From CAYWVK01 sp964461865 (lineage in GTDB: Bacteria > Patescibacteriota > Microgenomatia > Levybacterales > UBA12049), in NCBI GenBank assembly GCA_964461865.1, contig CAYWVK010000036.1, forward strand, positions 1 through 5,830: DNA of 5,830 nt, read 5' to 3'. How positions within the stretch are numbered: the stretch's first letter is position 1; each line of letters starts with the position of its first letter. The notes under the pieces were generated by a model. That model had not been told where the DNA came from, searched no databases, and worked only from the letters and a program-made list of their open reading frames with translations. The translations under genes and the position numbers were made by a program. Below are positions 1-5,556 of the stretch, piece after piece.

Positions 1-59
1 GCTATTCTTCCTGAAACTGTAATAATTTTAATATCTGAAAGCTTTTTTACCTTATCCAT
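1..59 (-). CDS. 5' fragment of a gene, possible P-loop nucleotide kinase
   Basis: Only the first 19 codons and two bases lie in the window; the gene continues past the left edge. The visible N-terminus is a short lysine-containing lead followed by a hydrophobic strand and a turn, IITVSGRI then probably A. A beta strand ending in SGRIA is how some cytidylate-kinase-like P-loop proteins begin, just before the GxGKST-type loop, but the loop itself is outside the window, so this is a weak inference. The ATG is the only start available: the gap stop codon lies 9 bp upstream in the same frame. No Shine-Dalgarno sequence is visible, so translation may depend on coupling to gap. It is the fourth gene of the leftward operon. 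Confidence 0.45.
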   Translation of the reverse strand, partial: MDKVKKLSDIKIITVSGRI

Positions 60-68
60 ATTATCTGT

Positions 69-1136
69 TTATGCTTGAGGCAGGCTTTGATTAAGAGAAT
101 TTCCAACCATTAATACTTCTTCTACTAATCTATTTGCATATCCGTATTCATTATCATACCAACCAATTATCTTTACTAAATTACCCATTACCTGTGTTAG
201 CGATAAATCAACAATAGCGGAATATGGATTTCCAATTATATCAGCTGACGTAAGCGGATCATTGGAAACAGCTAAAATTCCTTCATAATTGGAGCTTTGC
301 GATTCTTGAATTAAAATGTTATTGACTTCATCAACTGTTGTCTCTTTTTTTAAAACAAAAGTAAGATCGGAAAGAGATCCTACTATTACAGGAACCCTAA
401 TTGCCAATCCGCTAAAGATTTGCTTAAGTTCTGTTATTACTTCTGCTGCTGCTATTGTAGCTCCGGTTGAAGTTGGAATAATGTTTGACGAAGCTGCTCT
501 TGCACGTCTGTAATCTTTATGTCCTCCATCTTGTAAACGTTGATCTGATGTAAAACTATGAATTGTAGTCATCATTGCTTTCTCTACTCCAAAATGATCA
601 ACCATAATTTTAGCTATTGGTGCAACGCAGTTAGTTGTACAAGATGCATTGCTAATAATTCTTTCTCCCTTATAGTTTTGAGCATTAACACCAAGTACAA
701 AGGTGGGGATATTTCCTCCTTTTGCAGGAGCAGATAAAACTACTGCTTTTGCTCCTGAATTAAGATGCGGTTGAACTTTTTCCTGACTCGTAAAATGACC
801 TGTTGCTTCTATAACTACATCAACGCCTAAATCTTTCCAAGGTAAAAGCGTTGGATCTTTTTGTGAAATTACCGGTATCTTTTTACCCTCTACTATTAAA
901 TAGCCGATTAAATCTTTTAATTTCGGGTTTTCTTCTGCTTCTTCAGAGTTGATATCAATGGTTAAAATCGGCCCATAAGCACTATCATATTTTAAAAGAT
1001 ACATCCAGCCCTTAATATCAGTTGAAGAGCCGGCATTTATAGCTACTATTTCTATATCTTCTGAAAAACGCTCAAGAATCATCCTATGAGTAATCCTTCC
1101 AATTCTTCCATAACCGTTAACTGCAACTTTAATCAT
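69..1136 (-). CDS. gap: Glyceraldehyde-3-phosphate dehydrogenase (type I), probably NADP-using or dual-cofactor
   Basis: This cytoplasmic enzyme interconverts glyceraldehyde-3-phosphate, phosphate and NAD(P)+ with 1,3-bisphosphoglycerate and NAD(P)H. The 355-residue protein has an N-terminal Rossmann domain with NGYGRIGR (residues 7-14) and the catalytic domain with ISNASCTTNC (nucleophile Cys166), His193 in TTIHSFTSDQ, RRARAA (210-215), PTSTGA, Arg247 in AIRVPV and the C-terminal YDNEYGY (327-333), where Asn329 contacts nicotinamide in the family. It is slightly longer than the usual 330-340 residues, mainly from an acidic insertion near residues 62-76. The Asp that normally follows the second strand and selects NAD is Ala35 (VAINAG), and the usual Leu-Pro before HKD is Gly-Gly (204-205); both suggest NADP acceptance, as in Bacillus GapB and chloroplast enzymes. 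It follows pgk by 40 bp, an order reversed from the common gap-pgk, and appears to have its own promoter. Confidence 0.97.
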   Translation of the reverse strand: MIKVAVNGYGRIGRITHRMILERFSEDIEIVAINAGSSTDIKGWMYLLKYDSAYGPILTIDINSEEAEENPKLKDLIGYLIVEGKKIPVISQKDPTLLPWKDLGVDVVIEATGHFTSQEKVQPHLNSGAKAVVLSAPAKGGNIPTFVLGVNAQNYKGERIISNASCTTNCVAPIAKIMVDHFGVEKAMMTTIHSFTSDQRLQDGGHKDYRRARAASSNIIPTSTGATIAAAEVITELKQIFSGLAIRVPVIVGSLSDLTFVLKKETTVDEVNNILIQESQSSNYEGILAVSNDPLTSADIIGNPYSAIVDLSLTQVMGNLVKIIGWYDNEYGYANRLVEEVLMVGNSLNQSLPQA

Positions 1137-1142
1137 ATTAGT

Positions 1143-1172
1143 AGTATATACTTTTTAAATCCTGCGGTTCAA
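1143..1172 (-). promoter_or_regulatory. Putative internal promoter for gap, leaderless geometry
   Basis: Reading leftwards in the pgk-gap spacer, TTGAAC (1172-1167) is followed after 18 bp by TATACT (1148-1143), and the gap ATG starts 6 nt after the -10. The -35 matches 4 of 6 consensus bases and the -10 matches 5 of 6. Transcription would start at or just before the ATG. The only AGGA in the spacer lies about 20 nt or more from the start codon, too far to act as a normal ribosome binding site, which fits leaderless initiation. This rests on consensus matching only. Confidence 0.45.
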
Positions 1173-1176
1173 TAGT

Positions 1177-2199
1177 TTATTTTATTAAAGCTTTGATTCC
1201 TGGTAATTCTTCATCAGATAAAAAGGAAAGCATTGCTCCGCCACCCATTGAAAAAAAAGAAAATTTATCAATTAAGTTTATTTTTTTCACAAAATCTATT
1301 GTATCTCCTCCCCCAATTACAGAATATGCATTTATATTTACTATTGCTCTTGCAATTAAACTACTGCTTTTGATACAATCCTTATCCTCAACTTTTCCAA
1401 CAGGACCATTCCAAACAATTGTTTTTCCAAGTGCTATTATTTTAATAAAATTATCAACACTTTCCTTGGAGATATCTCTTCCATCACTGTTTAGATTTGC
1501 AACCAATACTTTTTCTTCTTTTTTGTTTTTATCAAATTCACCGGCTATTTTTCCACCAACCAAAGTGAAATTAGCAAAATCTTTCATTTTTTCAACTAAA
1601 GGCAATTTTGTTTCAACTTTTGCTCCGCCAATAATTACAATTAATGGTCTTTTTGGATTATCCAATACTTTTGTTAAGGCCTCTTTCTCCTCTGTTAAAC
1701 GAAATCCTGCAAATGAGGGTAAAAACTTAGGCACTCCAACAATTGATGCATGGGCTCTATGAGATACTGCAAAAGCATCATTAACATAAACTTGAGCAAG
1801 TCCTGCTAATTTTTTAGCAAACTCTAAGTCATTCTTTTCTTCCTCTTCCCAAAAACGAATGTTTTCAAGCAGAAAAAGTTTTTCCCCAATTTTATAGCCT
1901 AAAAAATCACCAAGGTTTTCTGATTTTACTTCAAAATCATAAATCTTAAGTTTTTCCTTAAACCATTTAGCAATAGGTAATAAATTTAAAGTTTCATCAA
2001 AACCAACGGGTCTTCCTAAATGACCACAGATAATAACTTTTTTTGCATTTTCTAATAAAAACTCTAATGTTTTCAATCCTGCCATTAAACGACTATCATC
2101 AGCGATTTCTCCATTTACAAGAGGAACATCAAGATCCAGTCTTAAAAAAATAACCTTATCTTTAGATTCGTCAATATCAATTGTTAAAAACTTTTTCAT
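1177..2199 (-). CDS. pgk: Phosphoglycerate kinase, short form
   Basis: This glycolytic enzyme transfers phosphate between 1,3-bisphosphoglycerate and ADP to give 3-phosphoglycerate and ATP. The N-terminal 3-phosphoglycerate site is recognisable: RLDLDVPL (Arg20, Asp22), Arg37, GHLGRP (His60, Arg63), LLENIRF (Arg115) and NDAFAVSHRAHAS (Arg148). The nucleotide domain shows GGAKVETK (Lys194, Lys198), WNGPVGKVE (263-271), the glycine-rich IGGGDT (295-300) and the closing SMGGGA (317-322). At 340 residues it is about 50 shorter than typical bacterial enzymes (near 390). The missing length lies between GGKIA (215-219) and WNGP, where the usual lysine-site helices and LDIGP segment are absent or compressed. 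The substrate-site Asn of RxDxNVP is Asp24 here. Its ATG directly follows the stop codon of the CvpA-CAP gene, so coupled translation is likely. Since every other catalytic motif is intact, it is probably active. Confidence 0.96.
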   Translation of the reverse strand: MKKFLTIDIDESKDKVIFLRLDLDVPLVNGEIADDSRLMAGLKTLEFLLENAKKVIICGHLGRPVGFDETLNLLPIAKWFKEKLKIYDFEVKSENLGDFLGYKIGEKLFLLENIRFWEEEEKNDLEFAKKLAGLAQVYVNDAFAVSHRAHASIVGVPKFLPSFAGFRLTEEKEALTKVLDNPKRPLIVIIGGAKVETKLPLVEKMKDFANFTLVGGKIAGEFDKNKKEEKVLVANLNSDGRDISKESVDNFIKIIALGKTIVWNGPVGKVEDKDCIKSSSLIARAIVNINAYSVIGGGDTIDFVKKINLIDKFSFFSMGGGAMLSFLSDEELPGIKALIK

Positions 2200-3213
2200 C
2201 TAATCGGTAAACTCCTGACAATATATTTGACCATAAATTCCTGCATCAATTACTCCTATACCTACTCTTTTAAAATCGTTTGATAATATATTTTCCTTAT
2301 GTCCCTGGCTTTGCATAAGCCCTTTCATTGCCAAAGCTACATTTGGTGCAAAAGCTAAATTTTCTCCTGCAAAAGTATAATAAACATCAAACTGGGCCAT
2401 TCTGTCAAATGGTGAATAACCATCACTTGATTTATGAGAAAAATAACCCTTTTTTAACATGTCTTCGCAATGATATCTTGCTACCTGCTGCAAATCATAA
2501 GCAAATTCCAGCTCTGAAAGGTTTTGTTTTTTCCTCTCAAAATTAATCAAATCAAGCATCTTGTTTTCCGCTGTTGGATCTGTTTTTATCTTATCTGTTT
2601 TAAAATTAAGACTTATCGTCTCTTCGCTTTCTGGTTCAATAGTTAAAAAAGATAAACTATCGTTTATAGATTTTTCAAATATTTGATTTATATCCTTTGA
2701 TAAACCTTGAGTATTAGCGACTAGAATATTTCCAATCGACGAGGTTGATATTGCCTGTTTTAGAAAAAGTGATAAAGGAAGAGCAACAATTACAGTAAGA
2801 ATAAATGTAACTAAAATTAATCCCGACAAAACAGAAGGAATAATCCCGGCTATTTTATATAACTGTTCATTATTATTTTTTTCTTCTATTTCTTTTTTAG
2901 GTCGAGCACATATCAATGATTTAAAAATCATACTTAAAACTATTTCAAAAATAAATGCTATTAAGAAAAAACCTATGGCATTGGCAAAGCCTTGAGGAAT
3001 TTTAAATACAATAAGTATTAATTTTGCTAAAGTGCCATAAAAAAGAAGAGCACTAAAAAAAGCTACAACAAAGGTTATTAAGTCACAAAAAGCATCCCAA
3101 AATGAAGCTGCATAACCCCCTATTGCATAGAAAATAATTATAATTATAATTAAAATATCAATCCAGCTAATACCGGATTTTGAGATTATATATAAATAAG
3201 AATTTAAATCCAT
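2200..3213 (-). CDS. CvpA-family membrane protein fused to an extracellular CAP (YkwD/SCP-like) domain
   Basis: The protein has 337 residues from the ATG chosen here. A TTG six codons upstream is also open, but a perfect TATAAT lies between the two, so the ATG fits transcription better. Residues below count from the ATG. The N-terminal half has about four hydrophobic segments (roughly 16-34, 40-62, 76-100, 120-152), in the pattern of CvpA/colicin V production proteins, including a glycine/aromatic stretch (GGYAASFWDAF) after the first. A polar linker (about 160-212) leads to a CAP domain with NFERKKQNL, YFSHKSSDG (His260), GENLA (Glu284), SQGHKENIL (His305) and a final IYGQIYCQEF, which are the conserved cavity motifs of the family. 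The CAP domain is expected outside the membrane; bacterial CAP functions are largely unknown. The architecture resembles actinobacterial MarP, a CvpA-like membrane part carrying an extracytoplasmic protease. It heads the pgk-gap operon and is divergent from a penicillin-binding protein, suggesting an envelope role (inference). Confidence 0.87.
   Translation of the reverse strand: MDLNSYLYIISKSGISWIDILIIIIIIFYAIGGYAASFWDAFCDLITFVVAFFSALLFYGTLAKLILIVFKIPQGFANAIGFFLIAFIFEIVLSMIFKSLICARPKKEIEEKNNNEQLYKIAGIIPSVLSGLILVTFILTVIVALPLSLFLKQAISTSSIGNILVANTQGLSKDINQIFEKSINDSLSFLTIEPESEETISLNFKTDKIKTDPTAENKMLDLINFERKKQNLSELEFAYDLQQVARYHCEDMLKKGYFSHKSSDGYSPFDRMAQFDVYYTFAGENLAFAPNVALAMKGLMQSQGHKENILSNDFKRVGIGVIDAGIYGQIYCQEFTD
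2212..2216 (-). promoter_or_regulatory. Shine-Dalgarno sequence of pgk
   Basis: AGGAG on the minus strand lies inside the end of the CvpA-CAP gene, 12 nt before the pgk ATG. This is at the long end of usual spacing. The stop and start codons abut as TAGATG, so reinitiation could also contribute. It is the only gene start in the window with a clear purine-rich ribosome binding site at a usable distance. Confidence 0.5.
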
Positions 3214-3220
3214 TAATTCT

Positions 3221-3250
3221 ATTATAGACAATCTTTAATAATAATTGCCA
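3221..3250 (-). promoter_or_regulatory. Promoter of the leftward operon, leaderless
   Basis: On the minus strand a perfect TATAAT (3226-3221) ends 7 nt before the CvpA-CAP ATG at 3213, so the transcript should start at or next to the A of ATG. The -35 position, 18 bp upstream, is TGGCAA (3250-3245), only 3 of 6 consensus bases, so the -10 carries most of the signal. No Shine-Dalgarno sequence precedes the ATG. The same hexamer read on the other strand is the -35 of the rightward promoter. Confidence 0.6.
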
Positions 3251-3273
3251 CGAAATTGAGTTAATGCTATTAT
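3245..3273 (+). promoter_or_regulatory. Promoter of the penicillin-binding protein gene, leaderless
   Basis: TTGCCA (3245-3250, 5 of 6 consensus bases), a 17-bp spacer and TATTAT (3268-3273, 5 of 6) form a strong sigma-70-type promoter. An extended -10 TG sits at 3265-3266, one base before the hexamer. The ATG begins 7 nt after the -10, exactly where transcription should start, and there is no Shine-Dalgarno sequence, so the mRNA is predicted to be leaderless. Confidence 0.65.
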
Positions 3274-3280
3274 ATGGCTT

Positions 3281-5449
3281 ATGAAAGTAATTAAAAAAAA
3301 TTTTAAAAAACCAACAAAATATACAAAGATTATTTTAATTATTATTGCTGTTTTAATTATTTTTTCAATCCCTTTTTACTTTGTTATCTTAAAAGACCTT
3401 CCTCTTCCCACAAAGCTAACTAGCTCCTCAAATCCTCAATCTTCTCAAATCTTCGACAGAAATGGTAAGCTGTTATATAATATTTATCGTTCAAAAGATC
3501 AAACCTTTATCCCTCTTTCACAAATCCCAAAACAAGTTCAACAAGCAACAATTGCTATTGAAGATAGAAATTTTTATAACCATGGAGCAATTGACTTTAA
3601 AGGCATTACCAGAGCTGCCTACTCAATTGTTTTTCACAAAGAACTTCAAGGCGGTTCAACTTTAACACAACAACTAGTAAAAACAAGCCTTTTAACTCCC
3701 GAGCGAACAATAACCAGAAAAGTAAAAGAAGTAATCTTAGCTTTTGCTACCGAATTTTTATATTCCAAAAATAAAATTTTGGAAATGTATTTAAATCAAG
3801 TACCTTACGGTGGAACATCCTATGGAATAGAAGCAGCTGCACAAACATATTTTGGTAAAAAAGCAAAAGATTTATCCTTAGCAGAAGGAGCCTTACTTGC
3901 AGGATTACCAGAAGCACCAACCATTTTTTCTCCATTCGGTTCACATCCGGAATTGGCAATTAATCGACAAAAACAAGTTCTACAAGCAATGGTTGAAGAA
4001 GGTTATATCACTAAAGAACAAAAGGAAGAAGCAATTAATGAAACGCTTAACTACAAACGCTTCTCTACTTCTATTAAAGCGCCACATTTTTCTCTTTTTG
4101 TTAAAGATTTATTGGTTAAAAAATATGGTGAAAGAATAGTCGAGGAAGGCGGCCTAAAAATCACCACCAGTCTTGACTTAGACATTCAAGAGCTTGTTCA
4201 AGCAACTGTTGCAGCTGAAGTTGAAACTCTAAAAAACTATCGGGTGTCAAATGGTGCTGCTATGGTTTCTAACCCTGCAACCGGTGAAATATTAGCAATG
4301 GTTGGTAGTAAAGATTACTTTGACACGGAAATTGATGGAAATGTAAACGTTGCGCTTGCTCTAAGACAACCCGGCTCTTCTATAAAACCGATAAATTATG
4401 CTGCTGGATTAGGAAACGGACACTCTGCAGCAACTCCTTTTATCGATCAAAAAACTTGCTTTCCAAACCAAGGAGGAAAAAATTATTGCCCTGTAAATTA
4501 CGACGGAAAGTTTCATGGAATTGTTTCAATGAGAGTAGCACTGGGAAGCTCTTTAAATATTCCTGCTGTAAAAATGCTTAAAGCAAACGGAATAAAAACA
4601 ATGATTGCCACAGCATCAGCAATGGGTATTACTACTTTTAAAAACCCCGATGATTATGGCTTATCCTTAACCCTTGGAGGAGGAGAAGTAACTATATATG
4701 ACATGACACAAGCATTTGGTACATTTGCTAACGCAGGTTATAAGGTTGATCTTCATCCAATCTTAAAAGTAGTTGATAAAGAGGGAAAAGTACTTGAAGA
4801 GTATCAACCTTTAAAAAGCCCTATTTTTGGAAAAAAGGTGCTTCCTGAAGGAGTTGCTTTTATAATCTCTGATATCCTAGCCGACAACAATGCCAGACTT
4901 CTTGCTTTTGGTGCAAATTCAGAGCTTAAAATCCCTGGTCAAATAGTTTCCGTTAAAACAGGAACCACAAATGATTATAGAGATAACTGGACAATTGGTT
5001 ATACTCCATCATATGTAGTAGCTACATGGGTTGGAAATAACGATAATTCACCAATGAGCGGACTTGTTTCAGGAATTACAGGAGCTGCTCCTATTTGGCA
5101 TGGCATTATGTCTACATTGCTAGAAGGAAAAGACCCACAATCTATTCAAAGACCCTCTAATGTTATTCAAAAATCTGTTTGTTCAATGTCAGGAGAACTA
5201 TCCTCATCGGAAAACAATCAACAAGGATGCACCTCACATTTTGAATATTTTATTAAAGGAACTGAAAATAAATACGCTGTAATTAAAAATCAAGAAATTT
5301 GGGTAGATAAAGATACGCAAGATATTCCTCCACCAGGAAAAACAGATAACCTCGAACTTAAGGAGCATCAAGTAATAATTGATTTAACCGGAGATAAATA
5401 CTGCCTAAGTTGCCCACATTCTCAACCAACTCCTACTTCAACTCCTTAA
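3281..5449 (+). CDS. Class A penicillin-binding protein (PBP1A family): bifunctional glycosyltransferase/transpeptidase
   Basis: This enzyme polymerises lipid II into glycan strands and cross-links the peptides outside the cytoplasmic membrane. The 722-residue protein has a basic cytoplasmic start (residues 1-16), one membrane anchor (about 17-37), then the GT51 domain with EDRNFYNH (catalytic Glu94), GGSTLTQQLVK (124-134), RKVKE, and KNKILEMYLNQVPYG (second Glu168). After a linker (about 220-320) comes the transpeptidase domain: PGSSIKP with nucleophile Ser366 and Lys369, SSLN (Ser424, Asn426) and VKTGTTNDYRDNW (Lys559-Gly561). All catalytic motifs are intact and the length is normal for the family (mrcA/ponA type). 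The C-terminal tail has a Cys634/Cys650 pair, a CLSC motif (708-711) and ends in a Pro/Thr-rich QPTPTSTP. It starts at a leaderless promoter, diverges from the CvpA-CAP operon and is followed by what may be a second penicillin-binding protein. Confidence 0.96.
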   Translation: MKVIKKNFKKPTKYTKIILIIIAVLIIFSIPFYFVILKDLPLPTKLTSSSNPQSSQIFDRNGKLLYNIYRSKDQTFIPLSQIPKQVQQATIAIEDRNFYNHGAIDFKGITRAAYSIVFHKELQGGSTLTQQLVKTSLLTPERTITRKVKEVILAFATEFLYSKNKILEMYLNQVPYGGTSYGIEAAAQTYFGKKAKDLSLAEGALLAGLPEAPTIFSPFGSHPELAINRQKQVLQAMVEEGYITKEQKEEAINETLNYKRFSTSIKAPHFSLFVKDLLVKKYGERIVEEGGLKITTSLDLDIQELVQATVAAEVETLKNYRVSNGAAMVSNPATGEILAMVGSKDYFDTEIDGNVNVALALRQPGSSIKPINYAAGLGNGHSAATPFIDQKTCFPNQGGKNYCPVNYDGKFHGIVSMRVALGSSLNIPAVKMLKANGIKTMIATASAMGITTFKNPDDYGLSLTLGGGEVTIYDMTQAFGTFANAGYKVDLHPILKVVDKEGKVLEEYQPLKSPIFGKKVLPEGVAFIISDILADNNARLLAFGANSELKIPGQIVSVKTGTTNDYRDNWTIGYTPSYVVATWVGNNDNSPMSGLVSGITGAAPIWHGIMSTLLEGKDPQSIQRPSNVIQKSVCSMSGELSSSENNQQGCTSHFEYFIKGTENKYAVIKNQEIWVDKDTQDIPPPGKTDNLELKEHQVIIDLTGDKYCLSCPHSQPTPTSTP

Positions 5450-5461
5450 ACCATTAGGCTC

Positions 5462-5490
5462 TTTAAAAAAAGTAATACCTATAGTATAAT
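5462..5490 (+). promoter_or_regulatory. Putative promoter for the right-edge gene
   Basis: The 107-bp spacer between the penicillin-binding protein gene and the next ATG contains a perfect TATAAT (5485-5490) with TTTAAA (5462-5467, 4 of 6 consensus bases) 17 bp upstream. A start near 5497 would give a leader of about 60 nt, unlike the leaderless genes elsewhere in the window. No convincing terminator for the upstream gene is visible here, so read-through is also possible. Confidence 0.45.
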
Positions 5491-5491
5491 C

Positions 5492-5547
5492 AAAGAGGTT
5501 ATTCTACTTTTCGAATTTATTAATTTTTTTTATTAACTGCCCTCTTT
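5492..5547. repeat. 7-bp inverted repeat in the spacer before the right-edge gene
   Basis: AAAGAGG (5492-5498) and CCTCTTT (5541-5547) are perfect inverted arms separated by 42 bp, flanking a T tract (5524-5531). The right arm ends 9 nt before the ATG at 5557. The left arm overlaps the predicted transcription start, so in RNA the pairing would form only in a transcript reading through from upstream. The right arm also lies in a 12-nt direct repeat, CTCTTTAAAAAA, found at 5459-5470 and 5542-5553. In such AT-rich sequence this may be chance. Confidence 0.25.
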
Positions 5548-5556
5548 AAAAAAGGT

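Noticed and set aside
1193..1762. A 189-codon open frame on the plus strand across pgk
   Set aside because: It is antisense to a gene with full family motifs. Its composition (many Ser, Phe, Ile and Pro) is what the reverse strand of an AT-rich gene gives, and it has no recognisable domain.
3214..3231. TTG start six codons upstream for the CvpA-CAP protein
   Set aside because: The extra codons contain the perfect TATAAT, and transcription should start after them. They add only MSIIEL and have no ribosome binding site.
3747..3959. Short frames overlapping the penicillin-binding protein gene on both strands (for example 3462-3665, 3747-3959, 3897-4139)
   Set aside because: They are low-complexity shadows in other frames of a gene with complete catalytic motifs, and have no start signals of their own.
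5450..5535. Rho-independent terminator after the penicillin-binding protein gene
   Set aside because: There is an 8-base T run (5524-5531), but no GC-containing hairpin directly before it; nearby pairings are short and AT-only.
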